Translations under genes and position numbers: made by a program
Shown here: in pieces, positions 59,201 through 64,000 of the stretch
How the letters are laid out: every line of letters starts with the position of its first letter
Position numbering within the stretch: position 1 is the first letter of the stretch
NCBI GenBank assembly: GCA_029204225.1
Contig: CM055097.1
Coordinates: 52,045,698-52,109,697 of the forward strand
Length of the DNA: 64,000 nt
Source of the DNA: Diphasiastrum complanatum
Lineage: Eukaryota > Streptophyta > Lycopodiopsida > Lycopodiales > Lycopodiaceae
Direction: 5' to 3'
Notes under the pieces: model-generated
Told to the model about the DNA's origin: nothing
The model's input: the letters and a program-made list of their open reading frames with translations, nothing else
The model's database searches: none

Positions 59201-59593
59201 TACTTTCATAGATCAGCCATAGTATAATTCTGGTCTTGTTCGTAACTTTGCCCACAAAACAATGCAAACTTGTCCATGCTGCTAAAAAACCATCTTTTAT
59301 ATTGTAATAGTACAAGAATCAATTCTGCCAAGTATCTCAGCACGGATTGGATTACGCCTACATTTTGAATCGTCTTACAAGCCTCAATATGCAAACCCCC
59401 CCCCCCCCCCCAATGCTGGAAAATGCACATAAGAGAGTGCTTCTAAAACAATTGGGATTTGGAGCCCTAAAGCTCACAAAAAAGTTGACTGAATGTTTGA
59501 TTGTGTTTGGGTAGATAGTCGCATTCTATGGTTCAACTACCATTATCAAATTCAAAAATGTTACCTGAGCGGTAGGTTATTGAGCTCACTCAT
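35083..59593 (-). CDS. ankyrin-repeat protein, eight coding exons over 24.5 kb
   Basis: Coding exons in order are 59593-59565, 56978-56933, 54088-54035, 53338-53193, 53024-52884, 52348-52096, 39865-39706 and 35234-35083. All seven introns are GT-AG, phases agree, and the total is 981 bases, giving 326 residues and a TGA stop. The product starts MSELNNLPLR. From about residue 9 to the end it is ten ankyrin repeats, seen as GKTALHEASAHGHE, GFTPLHYAAVGDH, GETPLHLAARIGS, GRTSLHMAARNGH, QAIHDAAALGH, RPLHLAAMGGH, STPLYWAAGRGH and VLHVAAGWGH, with first and last repeats degenerate. Such solenoids bind partner proteins; no other domain, signal peptide or membrane segment is visible, so it is probably a soluble scaffold of unknown partner. 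Intron 6 is 12.2 kb and full of retroelements. Exon 1 has only 29 coding bases and is the least certain part. Confidence 0.88.
35885..35993 (-). mobile_element. tRNA-derived SINE, family 1 copy b (in ankyrin intron 7)
   Basis: The minus strand reads GGGTTGGCTTAGTTATTTAG as an A-box-like head, then GTTTCAAGCCCC as B-box-like, then CTTGGAAACCAAGATGCAT. It matches the 20625-20737 copy block by block with moderate divergence. Confidence 0.6.
35994..38193. other. ankyrin intron 7, no further feature
   Basis: Apart from a tgcagtagcgaattgttgtccgc-like block near 37918, which resembles one at 38910-39060, I see no gene or element. Confidence 0.5.
38194..38226. repeat. (TA)n microsatellite
   Basis: TA repeat of about 33 bases. 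Confidence 0.95.
38400..38860. repeat. C-run-bearing repeat family, copy 1
   Basis: Contains C17 (38424-38440) and C26 (38607-38632). The words cagcaactgcctgtgatg, cctctatacag and cttgtgtctttgtgtcaggg have counterparts, reverse-complemented, at 49500-49830. The deduced peptides GQQLPVM-PSSIQ and GSSCVFVSGSTNRS here match LGLQLPVMPRSSIH and GSACVSTSGSPSNCS there. The two are therefore copies of one dispersed sequence in opposite orientation, possibly an unrecognised transposon gene. Confidence 0.55.
39067..39627 (-). pseudogene. two decayed tandem copies of ankyrin exon 7
   Basis: Units of about 280 bp start at 39067 and 39348, and the third begins at 39628 with the true exon 7. On the minus strand the middle unit still reads MVKFLVHEAKANFLVSGIYS, LFHVVASN, parallel to the exon's MVKFLVHEAGANPSASSIYR, LHVAAGN. 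The donor-like GTAATATTG is retained. Homology to the exon breaks off just after the base complementing codon MVK, so each copy lacks the exon's 5' half and its acceptor. The left unit has an extra frame change. Confidence 0.85.
39998..40455. mobile_element. MITE-like element with CCACGGTTC arrays, copy 1
   Basis: GTCATAA flanks both sides (just before acatagaacccacgg and just after ggttctcagattctatg), giving a likely 7 bp target duplication. Inner ends pair as CATAGAA..TTCTATG. Near both ends the motif GAACCGTGG/CCACGGTTC recurs, around a core with ATTAATTAATTAA stretches and a ccaaaacccctcccacgg block. A second copy, inverted, is at 56455-56755. There is no ORF, so it would be non-autonomous. 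Confidence 0.75.
40456..42204. other. ankyrin intron 6 sequence, non-genic
   Basis: Short minus-strand frames at 40915-41202 and 41418-41615 have no motif. The right end may include the outer part of the gypsy 3' LTR, whose boundary I could not fix. Confidence 0.4.
42205..42357 (-). repeat. gypsy 3' LTR segment
   Basis: Shares tataggcatagcata, gggtcccatcaagca, ccacctaggatggtga and ggcactaaaacatgtc with 49195-49365, in the same order. Similarity was not seen further left, so only the LTR start is preserved or the rest has diverged. Confidence 0.8.
42370..43640 (-). pseudogene. gypsy pol remnant: RNase H and integrase
   Basis: Near 43600-43500 the minus strand gives LVSTALILHTVDPSKPFLVE, the RNase H start. 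43069-42605 is an open integrase segment with the H-H-C-C zinc finger (HDSPSVGHPG, CEQCQ), the block WPKMKGHV and the first catalytic Asp in ISMDFVIGLPKS. Further on, with one stop near 42605, come KTTVKALELAQLFVEK, IVSDRDSKF (second Asp) and HPESDGQT. The sequence then jumps into the polypurine tract, so the catalytic Glu that follows DGQT is lost. Upstream parts contain several stops. Confidence 0.85.
43739..43831 (-). mobile_element. short tRNA-derived SINE with 10 bp target duplication
   Basis: The 93 bases are flanked by the identical decamer tccatttgtg at 43729-43738 and 43832-43841. On the minus strand the insert starts CGGGTAGCTTAGTGGTAGAG (A box TAGCTTAGTGG at 43817-43827). It has a perfect B box GGTTCAATCCC (43774-43784) within a 5 bp T-stem and ends with AAAATCTTTT. 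The acceptor stem does not pair well, so it is a SINE or tRNA retropseudogene rather than a functional tRNA gene. Confidence 0.8.
43842..43929 (-). repeat. possible LTR scrap with polypurine tract
   Basis: On the minus strand ATGAGGGGGAG is followed by TGTTAGAAAGTGTC, the layout of a polypurine tract and LTR start. The SINE would then have landed in this LTR. No internal region is identifiable. Confidence 0.35.
43930..44319 (+). repeat. 5' LTR of nested copia
   Basis: Starts TGTTGAGATAAATGCC and ends TTTGTCA directly before the primer site. The first 111 bases match 47681-47794 with only a few changes. Confidence 0.92.
44320..44331 (+). other. primer binding site (initiator tRNA-Met)
   Basis: tggtatcagagc directly follows the LTR end. 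Confidence 0.95.
44740..45270 (+). pseudogene. copia Gag, C-terminally truncated
   Basis: ATG at 44740 begins a 176-codon frame with the plant copia Gag pattern. It has LDGTNFSIWRFKIKNIL, AHKIINMSV, DAWHILCALYE, LKSKLYTLKMETGETVIDHL and LVPIVLNSLSYAY. It ends at a stop at 45268-45270 before the zinc knuckle. The next recognisable part is integrase, so the Gag end, protease and pre-integrase domain have been deleted. Confidence 0.88.
45285..45768 (+). pseudogene. copia integrase remnant
   Basis: Recognisable pieces are MLKSYGGGEFIKTKFVEFCK, CMLKAKGLPNSFWGE-like text in another frame, then GRTPEEALSDIKPKVGALRV, FGCTAYAHIPKDNRKKLD and, after a shift, FLGYSEESQAYRF. Stops and frame shifts occur throughout. 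Homology ends near 45768, where the reversed block begins. Confidence 0.85.
45769..46543 (-). pseudogene. coiled-coil ORF family, copy C, reversed inside copia
   Basis: On the minus strand the translation aligns with the C-terminal domain of copy A throughout. INEFLAKYPHESSRDGW matches IQTFLKQHPHESLRGGW, AAIRAYVTSPQQLRV matches ESIRSYVASPRQLRV, LDKITIQNFNWLI matches MDKITIHMPNWPI, and CPDPTVRATATYARDL matches SPDPTVRQSAMFAKDL. After a frame change near 46040, VEDQLPVARVYYRAALLG matches IKDQLSIARLYFHVAMMEG. One further stop occurs near 45950. The coiled coil and LTR are absent. The block replaces the copia linker and N-terminal RT. Confidence 0.85.
46545..47686 (+). pseudogene. copia RT (C-terminal) and RNase H
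   Basis: Starts with KKALYGLK(stop)[10 protein letters not shown]. After a shift near 46720 a 300-codon open frame has the RT active site LYVDDLVITGN, then HYCLGLEVW, PVSTPID, LVGSLIYLTTTRPDISYAVG, WKATKRVLRYVKGT, FTDSNWAGDRDD, ILYCDSQSCIQLAKNPVYHA, RTKHIEVDQHFLREK and EADISTKAL. The stretch that should hold STTEAEY reads KATCSISYSKLGF, so RNase H is damaged by compensating shifts. The stop at 47684-47686 overlaps the 3' LTR start. Confidence 0.9.
47681..47794 (+). repeat. truncated 3' LTR of nested copia
   Basis: Matches the first part of the 5' LTR to ccacttgtg and then stops. GAGGAGGGG lies directly upstream as polypurine tract. Confidence 0.9.
47850..48747 (-). pseudogene. gypsy Gag, frame-shifted
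   Basis: The minus strand starts with ATG at 48747 (MDSPMEATQAPG) and a short coiled stretch (INLLQQQIVDMQFKHERAKA). Later pieces are ADFDKAKSDGLCFSCMEKGY and, before it, FLGRLGENTKKPLILQMD-type, VASRFVDRIDGVLFKLHFIL and GLPKEYQLEVRRNRPQDAV blocks in other frames. The zinc knuckle reads CFSCMEKGYLFKDC, with Tyr at the usual His position. At least three frame changes are needed, so it is inactive. Confidence 0.75.
48748..49194 (-). other. gypsy leader region and outer 5' LTR
   Basis: Lies between the Gag start and the recognised LTR segment. A tRNA primer site could not be found. No other feature is seen. Confidence 0.4.
49195..49365 (-). repeat. gypsy 5' LTR segment
   Basis: Pairs with 42205-42357. 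It carries an additional short insertion, cggtcccaccggtgacacg, relative to the left copy. Confidence 0.8.
49435..50104. repeat. G-run-bearing repeat family, copy 2
   Basis: Contains G20 (49616-49635) and is the inverted counterpart of 38400-38860. Plus-strand frames include RGRPKG, which resembles an AT-hook core, and an Arg/Gly/Glu-rich stretch from a GGCAGAGGCA repeat near 49970-50010. Minus-strand frames are Pro-rich. I cannot tell which strand was coding, if either. A third short piece (tatatagaggagcggggc) recurs near 50350. Confidence 0.45.
50105..52095. other. ankyrin intron 6, right part
   Basis: No coding frame of note. The right end at 52095 is the GT donor of intron 6 on the minus strand. 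Confidence 0.5.
54089..56454. other. ankyrin intron 2, left part with palindromic blocks
   Basis: Blocks at 55200-55290 and 55690-55830 share aaacgcg, cacgttt and gaaacacg words and the inverted pair gggctgcatc..gatgcagccc. 56140-56237 carries nested gcgatccgg and ccggatcgc words. These look like small palindromic repeats. No exon was found here besides those listed. Confidence 0.45.
56216..56237. repeat. 22 bp perfect palindrome
   Basis: The centre ggatcgcgatcc is extended to a fully self-complementary 22-mer beginning gcagcgg and ending ccgctgc. It ends a block of other ATCCGG/CCGGAT inverted words. Confidence 0.9.
56455..56755. mobile_element. MITE-like element with CCACGGTTC arrays, copy 2
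   Basis: Inverted relative to 39998-40455. It shares the GAACCGTGG/CCACGGTTC end motifs, the ATTAATTAATTAA stretch and a ccgtgggaggggttttgggg core. It lies in ankyrin intron 2. A clear target duplication was not seen. Confidence 0.7.
57531..57552. repeat. 22 bp perfect palindrome
   Basis: ttagcggaag followed by tacttccgctaa is fully self-complementary. It lies at the left edge of the CT-rich block leading to the 58.1-59.2 kb ORF and could be a junction or terminal structure of an insertion. Confidence 0.9.
57555..58120 (+). repeat. pyrimidine-rich block with TGTTTGCAGGCTGTCCAGCGCC repeats
   Basis: tttgcaggct(g/c)tccagcgccca-type words occur at about 57635, 57718 and 57760, with weaker copies later. 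All three plus frames stay open for long stretches because stop codons are scarce in such sequence, so the overlapping 156- and 216-codon frames are not taken as genes. Confidence 0.55.
58125..59211 (+). CDS. unrecognised open frame of about 360 codons, in ankyrin intron 1 (opposite strand)
   Basis: One plus-strand frame is open from about 58125 to the TAG at 59209-59211. Its first in-frame ATG is only near 58576, so the N-terminus may come from a spliced exon or a fused polyprotein. The first half is Ser/Asp/Glu-rich with loose repeats (ESHISSDSLEVDSHIASD). The middle repeats DVVAC-type units about every 20 residues. The end is hydrophobic and aromatic (LFQFPYWLPVADAVL) and contains LVDTGR, which only superficially resembles a retropepsin site. 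No family is recognised. It may be a transposon gene or a repeat that happens to be open. Confidence 0.4.
59396..59411. repeat. C16 homopolymer
   Basis: Sixteen C residues in ankyrin intron 1. Confidence 0.97.
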
Positions 59594-60429
59594 GAGAAAG
59601 GTTCCGATGCATTTTCTGATTCCCGCTAAACTAAAAATGCATTTCAATTATATCTCTACGTGTTGGTTTTGAAATTTACATCTGAAGCGCACAATGATAC
59701 TTCCTGTAGCTCAAATTTTCCAGTGAAAGCAGACAGCCACATTTCGTCTATAATTGCTAGCTACACATAATCTACAAGCCGGCTTCTTAACGCAGCATTC
59801 ACTAAGAACAGTACGAATAAAGATCAGAAGTAGTAGTAGGAGAGAAAAGGGGTCTGCCTGTGCAGTGGCGTGGCACCATCGTCTTTGGATGCAAGTAATC
59901 TGGGCAGATGCCCCGCAGGGTCCATATCTTTCTTATCATGCTCCATATCCGTCTCTGCCTTTGCCTTGCCTACATGACACCTCACGATCCAACAAAATTT
60001 GGAGCCAACTTATTGAGGGTGATTTCACAGGATGGTGATGTTGAGTCACACTTAGGGGTGGTTTCACATGGACGAGTTTAGGGCCATTTGCAGTTACCCC
60101 CACTTTGAAAGCCTTTGGTTCTTTCGTGTCATTCCATGTGAAAGCCCCTTTCGTGTGAAACGCAAAGCATTCATTGTCTAAATTTAAATGAGATAAAGCA
60201 TTTATCTTTTTTATTGGAGGTGAGAGCAAGGGCCCAACACTTACCCCCCAATAATCCAAGAGCCCAAGATACTAACTACCCTTAGTTTCCTCTCCTCAAT
60301 CTTATACCAAGCTAGATGATGTTCTCCTGCCTAAAATTCAAATTTAAACATCTCTTGAAAAATAGGAGGGATCCTACTGTACTAGAGATGCCAAGGGGTA
60401 GCTCATGGCATGTTCACTTACCCCGAGTC
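59594..60429. other. upstream region of the ankyrin gene
   Basis: It should hold the 5' leader and promoter of the minus-strand ankyrin gene. I see no clear TATA box at a sure position and no other gene. Confidence 0.4.
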
Positions 60430-60803
60430 AACCTTTTTTATGCCAAGTCATTTGCCTTTTGATCAGTAATGACACCAACGGAAAGTATATTTTTCTTCAA
60501 ACCTGGCACGTAAAGTACCTCCTTGATTGTTTTGCTTTTGCCATCAGGCAGTTGGATGGAAACAGTGCCTACACATCACCATTTGCTTGTGAAACAGACG
60601 TCCCATTGTCCAACTCTTTCAAGCTATTGTCCCAATCTTTATTACTTGTCATATATGGTGGCTCCCGAGTCAATATACCAAGCTTGATCCTCTTGATTCA
60701 ATGACAGAGTTGATATAGAGATGCTAGAGTCTTCGACTTCACCTCCTTGACATGGTTACTTGCTTGTTTTGGTTTTCCCTTGTTTGACTCCGACAATAAT
60801 TTT
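60430..60803 (-). pseudogene. copia protease/pre-integrase fragment
   Basis: The minus strand gives AWYIDSGA, then VSIQLPDGKSKTIKEVLYVP and GLKKNILSVGVITDQK. The nucleotide sequence 60575-60795 closely parallels 17262-17475 of the 14-19 kb copia element, so it is the same family. It has in-frame stops and is cut on the right by the LTR at 60804. Confidence 0.85.
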
Positions 60804-61340
60804 TGTTGGGCCTATGTGTTGGAAACCAGTTGCGGCGATTTTTTATTCAATCTTTGGTGGCCATGCAAAGGTGATACATAAAATTGTAAGTAAGTGCGAG
60901 GGTGGATGGCCTCCTGTGTGTGTAAGCCCACCCCGATGAGCACATGTTTGTAAATATTTTTGGGTGTATCAAGTTGGAATAAGGACTTGGCCATTAACCA
61001 GGAATAAGGTAGAAGAGGCCAAAGTCTAATTAATAGGCTTAGTCCTAGGTGCAGGTGTCACATGGAGAGCACATGAATATCACATGGCTGCCACTCAAGA
61101 TAGCCAATAGTTAAAAGAGGTGCGCCATATAAGCCACCAATAGGATTAAGAGCTGAAGGGCCTACCTCAACCATAAAAAGGCACCTCCTGTACTCATTTT
61201 CTATGTTCAATCAAGAGGAGGAGATTCTATCAAAATACAATTGTCAACATCCATGCTTCTAATCTTGCTCTCTCTCATGCTTTTGGTTCTTTGTGTTCTC
61301 TTTTGCTTGCTGGAGCCTACAAACAAGAAGAACCAATTAA
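60804..61340 (+). repeat. LTR-like sequence
   Basis: Starts TGTTGGGCCTATGTG and contains tgtgtgtgtaagcccacccc and atgagcacat, paralleling gtgtgtaagtccaaccc and atgatcacat in LTR A. A tctctctcatgcttttggttc-type end part is also similar in style. It sits between a copia fragment (left) and gypsy integrase (right). The right border is uncertain. Confidence 0.5.
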
Positions 61341-61364
61341 AAAAACTCTACAACCAGGTGATCT

Positions 61365-62403
61365 GTTGGAGTGATCTACCCGAAGAAGCAATAGCTGCGG
61401 TGGATGGTGATATTTATGACCACGAGGCAATATCACACTAGTTCCGAAGAAAGACAACAAGGACAAATCCAACTATGTGACAAGTTTCAATTTCACATGA
61501 AGGCATCGATGGTGGTCATTTTGCATCCGACATTACAATTCGCAAGATCCTTCAATCACGATGCTGGTGGCCAACGATTCATAAAGATACGGATGAATAA
61601 TTGAAGAAATGTGATGTGTGCCAAAGAGCTAGGAGGCCGACAAGGCTGAATTATGACCTTCTACACCTACTACTAGCTCAAGCACCATTTGAAAAGTGGA
61701 GATTGGATTATATTGGTCCAATTCACTTGGTTGCGAGAAGTACACAGGCCCGATACATTATGGATGCCTGGTGGAGATAGTGAGCGATTGTGAAAGTCAT
61801 TTCGTCAATCAGACCATCAAGGTCCTGTTGGAGGAATTCTTCGTGATCCATAGAATCAATACGCCTTATTATCCTCGCAGTAATGGGCAAGCAGAATCAT
61901 CCAATAAGATCTTCTGTAGCGTAATCATGAAAATAGTTGAAGTTAGCAGATCTGATTGGGAACATGCTACTCTGTGGGCATTCATGACAGCATATAAGGG
62001 GAGCACTGACTGCACCCCATTTCAACTGGGGTCTACGGTCATGATGTTGTAATGCTAGTAGAGTTTTTGGTACCATCATTAAGGATCGCTACAATGCCTT
62101 GATGAATCCACATCTCTACAATTACGCCATGAAGCAATGCATAAACTCTACGAAACATGCTTACTAGTTGTACATGCATTGGCAGCTGAAAAAGAACGAC
62201 GCAAAGCATGGCATGATCGCCAGTTGCAGAAGAAAGATCTTTGATCCGAAGACCTAGTTCTCATGTATATGACCAAGGCGATCAAGGGAAAATTGAAGTT
62301 CATAGGAAAGGGCCCCATATTGAATCTGGAGAAACTAGATGGGACACCTTTCGACACGCCCATCAATGGTAGCCGTTTACACAAGTATTGGCCACCTCAG
62401 TGA
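61365..62403 (+). pseudogene. Ty3/gypsy integrase fragment
   Basis: Translation in several frames gives the zinc-finger part (HEGIDGGHF, WWPTIHKD, KKCDVCQRARRPT), then LAQAPFEKWRLDYIGPI (first Asp), IVSDCESHFVN (second Asp region), INTPYYPRSNGQAESSNKI (catalytic Glu) and WEHATLWAFMTAYK. The C-terminal part follows: KAWHDRQLQKKDL, EDLVLMYMTKAIKGKL, GPILNLEKLDGTPF and INGSRLHKYW. Stops and frame changes occur near 61610, 61780, 62050 and 62240. The RNase H and RT parts are absent. Broken fragment. Confidence 0.88.
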
Positions 62404-63293
62404 AACAGATCTAGGATGGTGATGGAATGTCATGAAAAGTTCATCTACAAAGCCATCACAACCAAATCTAGGAAAATCAAGCCAGATCCATCAAGATCTA
62501 GCAAGATTTAAAAAGTTCTGACAACATCCGACCAGATCTAAATGAGATCTAGATCTCAAAAGGATCAACAGAGAAGCATATTATTAGATTGACTGATGGA
62601 TCAGCTACCAATATTCTATCAGAACTTTCAGAAAACTACCTATAGTCAGATCCAATCTGGATGCCATGGAATACCAAGCAAAATTTTCAGAATCTTCGCA
62701 GAGCATCAAGATCAGCAAACCAACCTTTGCAAGGGGCATAAATAGAATTAGAACATGAAATTAGCCTACCTATTGGGTCTGATCTTGAAAATCCAATGTC
62801 TGGAGCAAGTTGTGCGAGAGATCACTTCCTACGAGCATTGAATTCTCGCAGACTGTCTGAACCCTCGCAAAACCTTCGCAGGGCAGTCAAATCACCTTCT
62901 GAACTCTCACAGACTTCTCTGAGTCTTAGAATTATGTGAAGAAGGACCCTGCAAAAATTTGGTTGGAACTGAGTTGGAGAAAGTGCAATTCACCTAATAT
63001 GCACTCTAATTTCCGATATATAAGGGTAAAATTCGAGTCATTTGTCACATTATCTAGCGAAGCTCTACCCAATTTTCAGTTGAAATTTTCAAGTTCTCCT
63101 GTTGCTCCCAAATTTCCTACAGCTATCATCTGCACTCTTTGAATTCAGAAATGCGCTCAGAACCTTTGTTGCCATTATCCAATTTCCGATTTCCACTGAA
63201 TTCTATTTTTTCAAGCTTTTTCACTGTTTCCACCATTTTCGTTACTTTTTTCAAGTTTTTCCTTGTGAATAGACTCTAACTACCATTCCTAAC
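62404..63293. other. non-genic DNA
   Basis: Repeats of agatctag and tcgcagac words, and no convincing gene. It could be leader of an element whose first ORF is at 63294. Confidence 0.4.
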
Positions 63294-63575
63294 ATGGCCT
63301 CTTCTTCATCTTCTAATGATACTGGAACCAACCAGGTCATCACTCGCGAAGTGCCATCCACCGAGATCTGGCCACTACCTTCTGATGCCTTGATTAGACC
63401 ATGGCTTCAGATGGCTGGACCTCTTCTTGAAGCAATGGGTTTTTACCCACCGCTTTTCAGGTCTGACATTAACATGGGTCTCGTCTTACATGCTTACGCC
63501 ATCTGGGACGCGCCAAAGTCTCATTTCCACATCCTGTACCAAGGTACTACACGTACAAGGTACGGATTAACGTAG
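63294..63575 (+). CDS. unrecognised 93-codon ORF, possible element ORF start
   Basis: ATG at 63294 in the context taacATGGCC begins MASSSSSNDTGTNQ, followed by PSTEIWPLPSDALIRPWLQM, LLEAMGFYPPLF and LVLHAYAIWDAPKSHFH. It ends at 63575. The Ser-rich start and Trp/Pro-rich body resemble the N-terminus of plant element ORFs in style, but I recognise no family. After about 63560 the sequence changes character, so the gene may be cut by an insertion. Confidence 0.35.
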   Translation: MASSSSSNDTGTNQVITREVPSTEIWPLPSDALIRPWLQMAGPLLEAMGFYPPLFRSDINMGLVLHAYAIWDAPKSHFHILYQGTTRTRYGLT

Positions 63576-64000
63576 ATTCCATGGATACCATAGGCATAGT
63601 GTCCGATAATTGCCAACCTGTCATACTACACCAACAAGGTTAATATAGATTTTGTATTAAATAATGTCGAACCCACAGAGAATAGCATTAGAAAGTTATG
63701 TATTTGGTACAATTTATGATTTATTTTGAGTGAAGTGGCTTTGTGCGTTAATCTGGTTGTCAACAGACATTAGAAAGTAACCAGTATTACTTGTGTTGGG
63801 ATGTGTAGTGTTAATAATTCCAGAACAGGAATCTTGCCTCTATCAAATTGAATGAAATATGTTCTACAGGTGAGATGTTATCAGAGTAGTACAGCAGTAC
63901 TACACTCCGGCTGATTAAGGTGTCAACAAAGAGTCGAGAAATGTGGTTAAAGAACACAAAGAGTTCTTGAGCACATTAGAAACTTATGTCATTTACAAAT
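63576..64000. other. non-genic DNA to the window end
   Basis: No frame or repeat was recognised. Confidence 0.5.

Noticed and set aside
58950-59211. Retropepsin-like protease from the LVDTGR motif
   Set aside because: Only the DTG triplet fits; the hydrophobic second motif and spacing of aspartic proteases are not seen.

Overview
This is a stretch of nuclear plant DNA, AT-rich and crowded with transposable elements. Two spliced host genes can be read exon by exon. Everything else convincing is LTR retrotransposon debris, SINEs, MITE-like or foldback repeats, microsatellites and unexplained ORFs. The plant origin rests on the ARP2/3 subunit gene being closest to plant ARPC5, on Ty1/copia and Ty3/gypsy elements with plant-style tRNA-Met primer sites, and on a host gene with a 12 kb TE-filled intron. 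The large introns and very long AG/CT tracts would suit a big genome such as a fern or gymnosperm, but the sequence does not settle the lineage.

Layout. 1-9.9 kb: AT-rich non-genic DNA, a possible 5' LTR edge of a minus-strand element near 4.1 kb, a broken copia pol fragment (5.5-6.2 kb), a CATGCA-rich minisatellite (7.15-7.53 kb), and a gypsy Gag fragment next to an AG tract. 9.97-12.2 kb: a complete four-exon ARPC5 gene (+). 13.99-18.97 kb: a near full-length minus-strand copia element with both LTRs, primer site, polypurine tract and flanking direct repeats, holding a 227 bp CT tract. 19-24 kb: tandem repeats, a SINE and further AG/CT tracts. 24.1-33.5 kb: two copies of a foldback-like repeat, each next to an unrecognised coiled-coil ORF. 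The first ORF lies directly upstream of a polypurine tract and LTR, so it belongs to an LTR element family of unclear type.

35.08-59.59 kb: one eight-exon gene on the minus strand encoding a 326-residue protein made almost wholly of ankyrin repeats. All seven junctions have GT-AG borders and keep frame. Its intron 6 (12.2 kb) holds a nest: a gypsy element in the gene's own orientation, interrupted by a copia element in the opposite orientation, which itself carries a reversed piece of the unknown coiled-coil family. Intron 7 holds two decayed tandem copies of exon 7. Introns 1 and 2 hold a 360-codon open frame of unknown nature, a CCACGGTTC-type MITE and palindromes.

59.6-64 kb: a copia fragment, an LTR, a gypsy integrase fragment and a short unknown ORF. 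The two host genes show no functional link. ARPC5 acts in branched actin nucleation; the ankyrin protein is probably a binding scaffold of unknown partner.
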